Made by a program: the position numbers and the translations under genes | Part shown: in pieces, positions 43,204 through 52,033 of the stretch | How positions within the stretch are numbered: position 1 is the first letter of the stretch | How the letters are laid out: each line of letters starts with the position of its first letter | The notes under the pieces: model-generated | Told to the model about the DNA's origin: nothing | The model's database searches: none | What the model saw: the letters and a program-made list of their open reading frames with translations, nothing else | Assembly (NCBI RefSeq): GCF_020682705.1 | Contig: NZ_JAGTTN010000003.1 | Span: 248,001 to 312,000 of the forward strand | Reading direction: 5' to 3' | DNA: 64,000 nucleotides | From: Microbacterium allomyrinae | GTDB lineage: Bacteria; Actinomycetota; Actinomycetes; Actinomycetales; Microbacteriaceae

Positions 43204-44231
43204 CGAACAGACTCCTTTGGTGCGGCGCCGCCTGCGCGGGCCCTGCGAGCGAGCTTCTCGGTCCGCTTGTCCGCGTCGCCGAACACATCGGCACCGAGCA
43301 GGCGGACGAACACGAATGCGATCAGCGCCACGTAGACGAGCAGGATGATCGCGAACGCCGAGGCCATGCCGTATTGGAGCTGGTTCGACTCGTCCCAGGC
43401 GAGGATCGACAGCGTTTCGACGGAGCTCTTGCGCGGGCCGATCAGCACGAACGGCAGGTCGAACATGCGGAGGGCATCGAGCAGGCGGAAGAGCACTGCG
43501 ACCAGGAGCGCCGGCTTCACGAGGGGGAGCGTGATCGAGAAGAACTGCTTCCAGGCGTTCGCGCCGTCCAGTTTCGCCGCCTCATACACCTCTTCGGGAA
43601 TGAGCTGCATTCCGGCGAGCACGAGCAATCCGATGAACGGGGCGGTCTTCCAGACCTCGGCGATGATCACGGCGATCTGGGCTTGCAGGCCCTCGGCCGT
43701 CCAGAGGACCTGCTGGTTGAGCAGCGCGTTCGCGACGCCGTTCGACTGGAAGATCCATCGCCACAGCAGAGCGGACACCGCCGTGGGGATAGCCCACGGG
43801 ATCAGGATCGCCGCGCGGAGGAAGCCGCGGCCCCGGAACGCGCGGTTCATGGCGACGGCGAATCCGACACCGATGACGGTCTCGAGGCCGACGGAGACGA
43901 CCGTGAAGAAGGTCGTATTCCAGAAGGCGTTGTAGAAGCGGGCGGAGTCGGAGCCCGCGAAGATGCTCAGGTAGTTTCCGAGTCCGACGAAGGTCTCGCC
44001 CTCCACGACGAACCCATCGGCGTCGAGTCCCGCCTGGGCGCTGAACAGTGACTGATACACCGCTGAGATCAACGGATAGGCGATCACGAGGGCGAGCACG
44101 ATGAACGTCGGCGAGAGGAGAAGCGCCGCCCTTGCACCTTCTCTCGGCCCACGAGCGACACGGCGTGGAAGCCGGTGCGGAGAGAGGGGAGGCGTGCGCG
44201 GGGGCGCGGGGGCGATCGATGATGGTGACAT
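43200..44231 (-). CDS. sugar ABC transporter permease (MalF-like)
   Basis: A 343-residue permease with a Pro/Arg-rich N-terminus, about seven helices and the EAA loop VYEAAKLDGANAWKQFFSITLPLVKP. It pairs with the MalG-like subunit to form the channel. AGGA eight bases before the ATG is a fair ribosome binding site. A strong hairpin at 44255-44290 separates it from the binding-protein gene. Confidence 0.93.
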   Translation of the reverse strand: MSPSSIAPAPPRTPPLSPHRLPRRVARGPREGARAALLLSPTFIVLALVIAYPLISAVYQSLFSAQAGLDADGFVVEGETFVGLGNYLSIFAGSDSARFYNAFWNTTFFTVVSVGLETVIGVGFAVAMNRAFRGRGFLRAAILIPWAIPTAVSALLWRWIFQSNGVANALLNQQVLWTAEGLQAQIAVIIAEVWKTAPFIGLLVLAGMQLIPEEVYEAAKLDGANAWKQFFSITLPLVKPALLVAVLFRLLDALRMFDLPFVLIGPRKSSVETLSILAWDESNQLQYGMASAFAIILLVYVALIAFVFVRLLGADVFGDADKRTEKLARRARAGGAAPKESVR

Positions 44232-44254
44232 CTCGGAGGTTCCTAGGGTCGTGG

Positions 44255-44290
44255 ACGTGGGCGGCCGTCACGGTCGACGGCCGCCCACGT
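44255..44290 (-). terminator. intergenic hairpin between binding protein and permease genes
   Basis: ACGTGGGCGGCCGTC (44255-44269) pairs perfectly with 44276-44290 around a six-base loop, without T-run. It begins nine bases past the binding-protein stop. It probably ends part of the transcripts or protects the upstream mRNA from decay, giving more binding protein than permease. Confidence 0.72.
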
Positions 44291-44298
44291 GCAGCGGT

Positions 44299-45612
44299 TC
44301 AGTCGGCGGTGATCGTGGTGAGCTGCGACTGCAGGTTCTCCAGCGCTTCCTCCGGGCTCTTGACCCCTGTCAACGCCGCGTAGATGTCGTCCTGGATCGC
44401 CGCGGTCGTCGCCCCGTACTGGACCACCTTGGGGCGCGGCTGCGCCCGCTCGAGCGCGGTCAGCAGGGTCGGCAGGTACGCGTATTTGGCCACGATCGCG
44501 TCGTCTTCGTAGAACTCGGCGAAAACGGGCGCGCGCGAGCTGAGCGCGAGCCGCTCGCGCTGCTGCTCCTGGGAGGTGAAGAACGTGATGAAGTCGAGTG
44601 CCGTCGCCTTGTTCTCGGCGAAGCTCGAGATGGCGATGTTGCGCCCACCGAGGGTGGATACGCCCAGCTCGTCGAGGCCGGGAATGGCGCTCACGCCGAA
44701 TTTTCCCTGCACACTGCTGGAGCCGTCTTCGGCCGCGAGCGCTTTGTAGATGTACGGCCAGTTGCGGAGGAAGACCAGCCTTCCCGACTGGAATGCCTCG
44801 CGACCCTGCTCCTCCTGGAAAGTGATCGCCTCTTCCGGGATCATGCCGGTGGCGAAGCCGTCGACCAGGAAGTCGAGTGCGACGCGCGCCTCCTGCGTGT
44901 CGACCGTCGGCTCGCCGTCGGCGTTGAAGAGCGAGCCTCCCGCCGAGCTCACGGCCTCGCTGAAGTTGACGGTGAGGCCCTCGTTCTTGTCGAACTGCCC
45001 GGCGTAGCACGACATGCCGGCAGCCTCCGGCAGAGCAAGCACCGCGTCGCAGGCCGCTTCCATCTCGGCCCAGGTCTCAGGAGGATTCGTGATTCCGGCG
45101 GCGGCCAGCAAGTCGGTACGCGAGTAGAGGAGTGCTCCGTCGGTGTAGTACGGGGCGGCATAGACCGTGTCGCGGTAGGTCGCGGCATCCACCGTCGCCG
45201 GAATCATCTCGTCCAGTGCGATCGCGTCTTCGGGCAACGCCGTGATCCAGCGGTTCGCGGCGAACTCCGACGTCCAGACGACATCGAGGTTCAGCACCGT
45301 GTAGGCGGACCCCTCGACCTGGGCGTTCTGCACCATCTGCTGACGCTGCTGGTCGGCATCCAGCGGAAGTTCGACCCAGGTGACCTGCTCATCGGGGTGC
45401 TCGGCGTTCCAGGCGTCGATCGTGGCCTGTGCCGCGCCCGAGCCATCCGGGCTGCTCACGTACTGGATCGGGCCGCGGCCCTCGAGTTCGTCGCTCGTGG
45501 CCGTCGCGGCGGGCGTCGCGGTCGTGCTCGCGCAGGCCGAGAGGCTGATCGCCGCGGTTGCGACGAATGCGAGGGCGAGAAGGGGACGGCGATAGAGGCG
45601 TCGTTGCATCAT
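44299..45612 (-). CDS. extracellular sugar-binding lipoprotein
   Basis: A 437-residue family 1 solute-binding protein. The lipobox is SLSAC (Cys27). The pattern ATIDAWNAEHPDEQVTWVELP, YYTDGALLYSRTDLL and VSAIPGLDE is typical of binding proteins for alpha-glucosides such as trehalose, maltose or sucrose. The GH13 partner supports that range. AAGGAG precedes the double ATG. Its start overlaps the LacI stop (ATGA). Confidence 0.93.
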   Translation of the reverse strand: MMQRRLYRRPLLALAFVATAAISLSACASTTATPAATATSDELEGRGPIQYVSSPDGSGAAQATIDAWNAEHPDEQVTWVELPLDADQQRQQMVQNAQVEGSAYTVLNLDVVWTSEFAANRWITALPEDAIALDEMIPATVDAATYRDTVYAAPYYTDGALLYSRTDLLAAAGITNPPETWAEMEAACDAVLALPEAAGMSCYAGQFDKNEGLTVNFSEAVSSAGGSLFNADGEPTVDTQEARVALDFLVDGFATGMIPEEAITFQEEQGREAFQSGRLVFLRNWPYIYKALAAEDGSSSVQGKFGVSAIPGLDELGVSTLGGRNIAISSFAENKATALDFITFFTSQEQQRERLALSSRAPVFAEFYEDDAIVAKYAYLPTLLTALERAQPRPKVVQYGATTAAIQDDIYAALTGVKSPEEALENLQSQLTTITAD

Positions 45613-46655
45613 GAATTCTCCTTGGTGGGGTGGGTAGTGCTCGTCGTGCGGGATGGGGTCGTGCGGTCTGCGGGGGCGGACGTCGAACCGCGCTCGATCA
45701 GTCGGTGCGCGAGAATGCGAGGGCCGAGGGCTCCGGCCGGGCCGTCTTCCGCGGCGAGCAGCCTCTCCACGGCGAGCTGACCCATCCGCTCCAGCGGCTG
45801 CGCAATCGTGCTGAGCGCCGGATAGACATGGGTCGACGTTCGCGTGTTGTCGAAGCCGAGCACCGAGATCTCGTCAGGCACGATCCGCCCTTTGCGCTGC
45901 AGTTCGTTGACGACGGCGGCCGCCATCTCATCGCTCAGTGCGAAAACGGCCGTCAGTCCGGCGTCTCTCGCGAGAAGCCGACCGAGGGCGGGCGGTGCGG
46001 AGTCGTACAGCGAGTTGCCATGCTCGATCAGAGGATCGAGCCTCGCCTCGGTCATGGCACGGAGGTAGCCGCGCTTGCGCACGGTGTTGACGAGCGTCGA
46101 TGCGGGGTCGCCGGCGAGGAGGCCGATGCGGCGGTGGCCGAGAGTGATGAGGCGGCGGGTGCCGTCATACGCGGCGGCCTCGTCATCGATCGCCAGACTC
46201 GGAAATTGCGCACCGTCTCGGATGGCGACGGACATCACGGGGATGCCCGAGCCGAGTGCGCGGCGCATGTCGGCCGTGACGGCGGCGGAGATCAGGATGA
46301 CGCCGGCTGCGCGGTAGGTTCGGAAGGTGCGGAGGTAGCTGGCCGCGTAGGCGGAGTTCGGTCCCGTCCTGCCCAGCATCACCGAGTAGCCGCGCTGACG
46401 GGCGGCCGACTCGACGCCGCTCATGATCTCGGAGGCCAGGGCGTCGGAGACGACGGGAGCCAGCACACCGATGACGGCGCCCTGCTTCGTCTTGAGCCCG
46501 CGCGCGAGAGTGTCCGGTTCGTAGCTGAGCTCGCGGATCGCGTCGTCCACTCGGCGGCGCGTCTCGGCCGAGTAGCCGGCGAGACCGTTGACGACGCGCG
46601 AGACGGTGGCGGGTGAAACCCCGGCGACCTTGGCGACATCTCGAATCGTCGTCAT
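45609..46655 (-). CDS. LacI family repressor of alpha-glucoside operon
   Basis: A 348-residue LacI/GalR regulator with the N-terminal HTH TTIRDVAKVAGVSPATVSRVVNGLAGYS and a periplasmic-binding-protein-like sensor domain. It is the first gene of a five-gene operon that it most likely represses, together with two operators upstream (46713-46724, 46766-46777). GGAGGG sits before the ATG at 46655. The inducer should be the imported sugar or a breakdown product. Confidence 0.94.
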   Translation of the reverse strand: MTTIRDVAKVAGVSPATVSRVVNGLAGYSAETRRRVDDAIRELSYEPDTLARGLKTKQGAVIGVLAPVVSDALASEIMSGVESAARQRGYSVMLGRTGPNSAYAASYLRTFRTYRAAGVILISAAVTADMRRALGSGIPVMSVAIRDGAQFPSLAIDDEAAAYDGTRRLITLGHRRIGLLAGDPASTLVNTVRKRGYLRAMTEARLDPLIEHGNSLYDSAPPALGRLLARDAGLTAVFALSDEMAAAVVNELQRKGRIVPDEISVLGFDNTRTSTHVYPALSTIAQPLERMGQLAVERLLAAEDGPAGALGPRILAHRLIERGSTSAPADRTTPSRTTSTTHPTKENS

Positions 46656-46712
46656 CTGCCCTCCATCGGGTGGTCGGTGCTGTCTGAGCGAGTGCTCGCC
46701 GGTGAGAATCAC

Positions 46713-46724
46713 GCAATCGTTTGC
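46713..46724. promoter_or_regulatory. LacI-type operator, promoter-proximal
   Basis: GCAATCGTTTGC, a 12-bp palindrome with one mismatched pair and the central CG typical of LacI/GalR sites. It lies downstream of the probable promoter and 58 bases from the repressor ATG. Pairs with the site at 46766-46777. Confidence 0.75.
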
Positions 46725-46765
46725 GGACCGCACAGACTGACGATAGATAGTTCCGCGCAGACCGC

Positions 46766-46777
46766 GCAAACGTTTAC
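46766..46777. promoter_or_regulatory. LacI-type operator, distal
   Basis: GCAAACGTTTAC, a 12-bp palindrome with one mismatched pair and an AAACGTTT core, the classic LacI/GalR form. Its centre is 53 bp from the centre of the first site, about five helical turns, so bridging by a tetramer or dimer pair is possible. It is next to a possible -35 (TTGCGC on the minus strand). Confidence 0.8.
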
Positions 46778-46799
46778 TAAACGCCGCGAGCGCAGATCA

Positions 46800-46843
46800 G
46801 CGGCCCCTCCCCGCGTTCGGTGACGAACGAGAGGAGGGGCCGC
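46800..46843 (-). terminator. hairpin after nuclease gene
   Basis: Outer stem GCGGCCCCTC (46800-46809) with GAGGGGCCGC (46834-46843) and inner stem GTTCG/CGAAC around GTGA. It starts 21 bases beyond the nuclease stop codon and separates it from the LacI promoter on the same strand. No T-run. Confidence 0.7.
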
Positions 46844-46864
46844 CAGGAGAGGAGCCGCGCCGCG

Positions 46865-49528
46865 TCAGAAGAGCCCGAGCAGGCCCCTCACGCCGACGAC
46901 GACCACTGCCGTGTCGGTCGCGGTATTGCCCGCGGCATCCGTCGCCGTCCACGTGAACGTGTAGCGCGCGCCGTTCACCGCCTTGACCGTGAATGTGCGG
47001 TCGCCGGTCTGCTCCCACGCCGCCTTCGTGCTGCCGGCCACCGTGACGTCGGTCAGGGCGACCGAGACGTCGCCGCTCTCGTCCTCGGCGTCGATGTGCA
47101 TCCGCACCGCGCGGTCCTTGTTGTTCGGCACCAGGATGAACGACGGCAGCGCGGTGGCCTCGATGGTCGGGGCGAGGGTGTCGGGAGGGGTGAGGTTCAG
47201 GCCCACGATCACCGGATCGTGGTCGCTCGAGCGGTAGGCGTCCTCCGCGTACAGAGCGTCCTGCGCCGGGGCTTTGAACGACATGTCGTAGTCGATGAGA
47301 CTCGGCTCATCGGCGTTGACGTTCCACACGGCGGCTTCGGCCACCTCATCGAGCACGTCGCCGCCGGCGAGCGCGTAGTCGAGGTAGCCCAGCTGCCCGT
47401 CGAACACGTAGGAGTAGGCATCCGCTCCCTGGAACTGCGCGAGCAGATCGGTGAAGCCTGCGCCGGTGAGCACCTGGATGGGGTCCTCCTGCGCGTACGA
47501 GTTCAGGTCGCCCATGATCAGCTCGCGGCCCGCGCCCTCACCCGTCGGATCGGTGGCGAGCCAGTCCGCGAGCGCCGCCGCAGCCTGCGTGCGCACGCCG
47601 TTGCAGTTGCCCTGCCCGTTCGGGTCGATCGGGTCGTTGACGGCGTTGCAGTCCGAGCCCTTCGACTTCAAGTGGTTGACGACCACCGTGACCTCGGCGC
47701 CGGCAGCGTCGGCGAACGTCTGCGTCAGCGCGGGACGGTTGAAGTCGTCGAGCCAGCGGGCGTCGTCCTCCTGCTCCATGAGCTGGAACGCCCCCGCGGG
47801 AGTCACCGAGGCCGGCTTGTAGATCAGCGCCGTGGTGATCACGTCGGTGCCGATCACCCCGGTGTCGATGTAGCGGTAGACGTCGCCGTCGCCGCCGAGA
47901 CGCTCGTTGAGCGCGGCGGTCAGGGTCGCGACCGCCGTGCCGTTGTTCTCGATCTCGATCAGGCCGAACACGTCGGCGTCGATCTCGGCGAGCGCGGTGA
48001 CGATCTTCGCCTCCTGTCGCTCGAACTCGGCGGCGTCGTTCGCACCGCGCGCATCGGGGCCGGTCAGGGTCGTGAAGTAGTTGAGCACATTGAAGCTCGC
48101 CACCTTCAGCTCGCCGCCGACCTCGGGCGCAGCCGTCCGCGGGTTGCCGACGGCGAAGTCGGCGCCCTCGGTGGGCTGGATGCCCCACGTGTCGAAGCGG
48201 TAGTCCAGGATTCCGGTCGTGTTCGTCACGAGATCGCCGCTTCGAAACGTGTTCGCGAGCGTGAAGACGTCGCCGTTCGGGTGAATGGCGGGGTCGGGGT
48301 TCTGCGAGCCGCGACCGTCGTCGACCGTGATGCTCTCGGCCACGTTCTGCGCGGCGAGCGCGACCGCCTCCGCCGATCCGGCGTCATACAGTCCGGTCGG
48401 CTGGTGCTGGCGACCGACCGTGAGCGTGATCGTGCCGAAACGGCCGAACTCGAACGTCTCGCCGATCGTCAACTGCTGCGGCAGGGTCACGGACATCCCC
48501 TCGAGCGCCTCGCGCTGCTCGGGCGTCGCAGGCAGGGTGAGCGGGACCGGGGCGGGCAGATCGACCGCCGACGCGCAGATCTCGATGCCCGCGGCGACGA
48601 TCTCGGTCAGCCCGAACCGCTCCCCGGCCTCGCCGACCACACTCACCGCGTCGCCGACCTGGACCGCGGCACCGCCCGGGGCGTAGACGAAGACGCCGTC
48701 CGAGGTCGCCGAGTCGCCGTCGCCGGCATCCTGCACGTAGTACCCGTCGTAGCCACCGGCCTGCTGGAAGTCTCCGACGACGACGCCCTCGACCAGCACC
48801 TTCTCGCCGGCCACCGGCGAGGAGGATCCCGGGCCCTGCACCGAGCCGATCGTCACCGCATCCAGGTCGCAGTCCGCGACCGGATCGGGGTCGGGGTCGG
48901 GGTCGGTGCCCGGTTCGAGCGCGCAGTCCGCGTCGTGTGCACCGAGCCCGTCGAACGTGCCGTTCGCGAAGCCCACCCAGCCGCTTGCCGGGTCGAATGC
49001 GTCGGTGCCGACGGCATCGCCCACGCACGTCGCGGCTGCGCGGCGGAGCGTGTTGTCAGCGGTGGATGCGAGCGCTGTGCCCCACTCGGCGCCGGGGTCG
49101 ACGCCGATCTGTCCGATGACGTCGACCACCGCCGTGCCCTTGACCAGCGCGACGGCGTCATCGCCGTTGAACAGGCCGACCGAGGTCGTCAGGTCGGCCA
49201 CCGCCAGGATCGCGGGATCGGCCGACGCGTGGGCCACGACGAACACGTCGTCGGGTGCGATCGTTCCCGTGAGGGCGACCGTGGGGTTCGCGTTGGTCGC
49301 ACCGTTCGAGTACTGATCGATCTTGTAGCCCGCGGCCGCCAGGTCGACCGGCGCCGTGCTCGGGTTGTAGATCTCGATCGCCTTGTTGAACGACGAGCCT
49401 TCGATGTATTCGCTGAGCAGGAGGTCGCCGGATGCCGCGGATGCAGGTGCGGCGAATGCCACCACCCCCGCGGCAACGAGCGCGAACGCCGCCGATGCGG
49501 CGACGAGACGACGGGGCAGATGGGACAC
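46865..49528 (-). CDS. secreted ExeM/NucH-type endonuclease with LTD domain
   Basis: An 887-residue exported protein. The signal peptide ends near APASA (residue 32). A lamin-tail domain follows (SGDLLLSEYIEGSSFNKAIEIYN, 32-190), then a DPDPDPDP linker and an OB-fold-like region (IGSVQGPGSSSPVAGEKVLVEGVVVGDF), then an endonuclease/exonuclease/phosphatase domain (about 460-775) with KVASFNVLNYF, LIEIENNG, HLKSKGSDC, MGDLNSYAQEDP and SSDHDPVIVGL. The C-terminal 100 residues look like an Ig-type domain ending in a short hydrophobic tail without a sorting motif. It probably degrades extracellular DNA for nutrients or biofilm control. Single-gene unit. Confidence 0.92.
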   Translation of the reverse strand: MSHLPRRLVAASAAFALVAAGVVAFAAPASAASGDLLLSEYIEGSSFNKAIEIYNPSTAPVDLAAAGYKIDQYSNGATNANPTVALTGTIAPDDVFVVAHASADPAILAVADLTTSVGLFNGDDAVALVKGTAVVDVIGQIGVDPGAEWGTALASTADNTLRRAAATCVGDAVGTDAFDPASGWVGFANGTFDGLGAHDADCALEPGTDPDPDPDPVADCDLDAVTIGSVQGPGSSSPVAGEKVLVEGVVVGDFQQAGGYDGYYVQDAGDGDSATSDGVFVYAPGGAAVQVGDAVSVVGEAGERFGLTEIVAAGIEICASAVDLPAPVPLTLPATPEQREALEGMSVTLPQQLTIGETFEFGRFGTITLTVGRQHQPTGLYDAGSAEAVALAAQNVAESITVDDGRGSQNPDPAIHPNGDVFTLANTFRSGDLVTNTTGILDYRFDTWGIQPTEGADFAVGNPRTAAPEVGGELKVASFNVLNYFTTLTGPDARGANDAAEFERQEAKIVTALAEIDADVFGLIEIENNGTAVATLTAALNERLGGDGDVYRYIDTGVIGTDVITTALIYKPASVTPAGAFQLMEQEDDARWLDDFNRPALTQTFADAAGAEVTVVVNHLKSKGSDCNAVNDPIDPNGQGNCNGVRTQAAAALADWLATDPTGEGAGRELIMGDLNSYAQEDPIQVLTGAGFTDLLAQFQGADAYSYVFDGQLGYLDYALAGGDVLDEVAEAAVWNVNADEPSLIDYDMSFKAPAQDALYAEDAYRSSDHDPVIVGLNLTPPDTLAPTIEATALPSFILVPNNKDRAVRMHIDAEDESGDVSVALTDVTVAGSTKAAWEQTGDRTFTVKAVNGARYTFTWTATDAAGNTATDTAVVVVGVRGLLGLF

Positions 49529-49734
49529 AGAACCTCCACAGGGCGAATTGCGCGCGTGATCAGGAAGCGACGACGGCGTCGTGAGCCGACGTCGTGAGTC
49601 ACAAGCTAGGGGAGCGGCATCCGTCGCGGAAGACTTCGAAAAGGAGAGATCCTTAACGTTCCGTGCGGCATCGACGACGCGCCCGCACCGCCTTCCGTTT
49701 TGGGCGTGGGCGATGACGCGCGAGAATGGTCGGT
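49529..49734. other. divergent intergenic gap
   Basis: This gap between the nuclease and phosphatase starts holds at least one likely promoter: GAGAAT (49722-49727), seven bases before the phosphatase ATG. One CGGCATCC octamer is at 49615-49622. I see no further inverted repeat. Confidence 0.5.
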
Positions 49735-50238
49735 ATGACCGCGAGCGCCGTGGAGCCCTTCCGCGTCGTGTTCGTCTGCACCGGGAACATCTGCCGGTCC
49801 CCGATGGCCGACGTCGTCTTCCGTGGATTCGCGGATGCCGCGGGCCTGGGTCCCCGCGTCGCCTCGTCGAGTGCGGGAACAGGGGACTGGCACGTCGGGG
49901 AACGCGCCGACCAGCGCACGATCGATGCGCTGGAGCGAGCCGGGTACGACGGCACCAGGCATCGGGCCCGGCAGTTCACCCATGCCGACTTCGCCCACAG
50001 CGACCTGGTGATCGCGCTCGACCGCAGTCACGAGCGGATCCTCCACGGCTGGGCCCGTTCCGAGGCCGACGCCGACAAGATCGCGCTGCTGCTGTCGTTC
50101 GATGCGACGGCCCATACCCTCGATGTGCCCGACCCGTACTATGCCGGGCCCGGAATGTTCGACGAGGTGCTCGGTATGATCGAGAGTGCGAGCCGGGCGC
50201 TCTTCCGGCAGCTCGAACCCGCGATCCGCCCGGCGTGA
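49735..50238 (+). CDS. low-molecular-weight protein-tyrosine phosphatase
   Basis: A 167-residue phosphatase that removes phosphate from protein tyrosine. The CX5R loop is VCTGNICRS (Cys15, Arg21) and the general-acid Asp is in DVPDPYYAGPG. Length is typical. The ATG at 49735 is chosen over that at 49726 because GAGAAT ends seven bases before it. No tyrosine-kinase gene is nearby. The next gene, purB, starts 46 bases downstream and may be co-transcribed. Confidence 0.94.
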   Translation: MTASAVEPFRVVFVCTGNICRSPMADVVFRGFADAAGLGPRVASSSAGTGDWHVGERADQRTIDALERAGYDGTRHRARQFTHADFAHSDLVIALDRSHERILHGWARSEADADKIALLLSFDATAHTLDVPDPYYAGPGMFDEVLGMIESASRALFRQLEPAIRPA

Positions 50239-50284
50239 CGCCGGCGTCGCACTTCGCGTTCGAAGAGTTCCGATCGGAGCCCCT

Positions 50285-51664
50285 GTGACCTCTCTTCCCC
50301 CTCAGCCTCTCAGCCCCCTCGACGGCCGCTACCGCGCCGCCGTCACGGGGCTCGCCGACTATCTCTCCGAGGCCGGGCTCAACCGCGCCCGCGTCGAGGT
50401 CGAGGTGGAATGGCTGATCGCCCTCACCGACCGGTCGCTGTTCGGCTCGTCGCCGCTCTCGGACGACGACAAGGCTCGGCTGCGCGCCCTGTACCTCGAG
50501 TTCGGGCAGGCCGAGATCGACTGGCTCGCCGAGAAGGAGGCCGTCACCCGTCACGACGTCAAGGCCGTCGAGTATCTGGTGCGCGACCGCCTCAGCACGC
50601 TCGGGCTCGATGCCATCGCCGAGCTGACCCACTTCGCGTGCACCAGCGAGGACATCAACTCCACCTCCTACGCGCTCACCGTCCAGCGCGCGGTCCAGCG
50701 CGTCTGGCTGCCGAAGCTGCGTGCCGTCACGGCGACGCTCGCCGACCTCGCGGTGGCGCATCGGGATGCCGCCATGCTGTCGCGCACGCACGGCCAGCCC
50801 GCCACCCCCTCGACGATGGGCAAGGAGCTCGCGGTCTTCGCATGGCGTCTCGACCGCGTCGCCCGCCAGATCGACGGGGGCGAGTACCTCGCCAAGTTCT
50901 CGGGGGCGACCGGCACGTGGTCGGCGCACCTGGCCGCAGAGCCGGATGTCGACTGGCCGGCGCTGTCGCGCGACTTCATCGAGGGACTCGGCCTCGATTT
51001 CAACATCCTGACCACCCAGATCGAGTCGCACGACTGGCAGGTCGAGCTGTACGACCGGATCCGCCATGCCGGCGGCATCCTGCACAACCTCGCGACCGAC
51101 ATCTGGACCTACATCTCGATCGGCTACTTCACGCAGATCCCCGTCGCGGGCGCGACCGGGTCGTCGACGATGCCGCACAAGATCAACCCGATCCGCTTCG
51201 AGAACGCCGAGGCCAATCTCGAGATCTCGGGCGGGCTGCTCGGCACCCTCTCGCAGACGCTCGTCACGAGTCGCATGCAGCGCGACCTCACGGACTCCAC
51301 GACGCAGCGCAACATCGGCGTCGCTCTGGGGCACTCGCTGCTCGCGCTCGACAACCTGCAGCGGGGCCTGGGCGAGATCTCGCTCGCCGACGACGTGCTG
51401 CTGGCCGACCTCGACGTGAACTGGGAAGTGCTCGCCGAGGCGATCCAGACCGTCGTGCGCGCCGAGATCGCCGCAGGTCGCTCGTCGATCTCCGACCCGT
51501 ACGCGCTGCTGAAGGACCTGACCCGGGGCCGCCGCGTCGGTGCGGCCGAGCTCGCCGAGTTCGTTCGCGGACTCGACATCGGCGATGCCGCGAAGGAGCG
51601 CCTGCTGGCCCTCACCCCGGCGACGTACGACGGCCTCGCTTCACAGCTGGTCGACGAGCTCTGA
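50285..51664 (+). CDS. purB: adenylosuccinate lyase
   Basis: A 459-residue enzyme that acts twice in purine synthesis, splitting SAICAR to AICAR and adenylosuccinate to AMP. The fumarase/aspartase signature SSTMPHKINP lies at about residues 293-302, and THFACTSEDINSTSYAL and SRTHGQPATPSTMGKE carry the substrate-binding His and Thr. GGAG five bases before the GTG supports the start; the longer frame has no family match. The start PLSPLDGRY matches the E. coli-type enzyme. Confidence 0.97.
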   Translation: MTSLPPQPLSPLDGRYRAAVTGLADYLSEAGLNRARVEVEVEWLIALTDRSLFGSSPLSDDDKARLRALYLEFGQAEIDWLAEKEAVTRHDVKAVEYLVRDRLSTLGLDAIAELTHFACTSEDINSTSYALTVQRAVQRVWLPKLRAVTATLADLAVAHRDAAMLSRTHGQPATPSTMGKELAVFAWRLDRVARQIDGGEYLAKFSGATGTWSAHLAAEPDVDWPALSRDFIEGLGLDFNILTTQIESHDWQVELYDRIRHAGGILHNLATDIWTYISIGYFTQIPVAGATGSSTMPHKINPIRFENAEANLEISGGLLGTLSQTLVTSRMQRDLTDSTTQRNIGVALGHSLLALDNLQRGLGEISLADDVLLADLDVNWEVLAEAIQTVVRAEIAAGRSSISDPYALLKDLTRGRRVGAAELAEFVRGLDIGDAAKERLLALTPATYDGLASQLVDEL

Positions 51665-51703
51665 TCTCAGCGGGCGCGGAAGCTCCCGGTGGAGCCGAGG
51701 GCC

Positions 51704-52033
51704 TCAGGCCTTGGGGTCACCGGGTGCGGCGGCATCCGGCTTCTCGTCGCCCTCTTCGGGTAGCAGCACCGGCTTGTCGACCTGCTTCGTGATCTGGGCC
51801 GGGTCTACCGCGAGCAGCAGCAGCGACACGATCACGAGAACGGCGATGAAGCTCACGCCGGCGATGATGAGCGCGAGCACGACGGCGGCCTGCGCCTCTT
51901 CGGCGGTGCGCTGCTGGAAGAAGCCCATCGACACGAGCGTCACGATGCCTGCGAACAGGGCCGCGCCGAACGCCATCCCGAGCAGCTGCACGGGCTTCAT
52001 GAGATCGCGGCGGGTGGGGCGGTCGTCGCTCAC
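51704..52033 (-). CDS. two-TM membrane protein, unknown
   Basis: A 109-residue protein with helices at about residues 17-38 and 50-75, and a Glu/Asp/Pro-rich tail. No family recognised beyond small actinobacterial membrane proteins. The ATG overlaps the stop of the upstream membrane protein (ATGA, 52030-52033), so both belong to one unit. Confidence 0.75.
   Translation of the reverse strand: MSDDRPTRRDLMKPVQLLGMAFGAALFAGIVTLVSMGFFQQRTAEEAQAAVVLALIIAGVSFIAVLVIVSLLLLAVDPAQITKQVDKPVLLPEEGDEKPDAAAPGDPKA

Noticed and set aside
46820..49597. 925-codon plus-strand frame opposite the nuclease gene
   Set aside because: Composition is Arg/Val/Asp/His-rich without domains; it is an antisense by-product of G+C bias over a well-supported gene.
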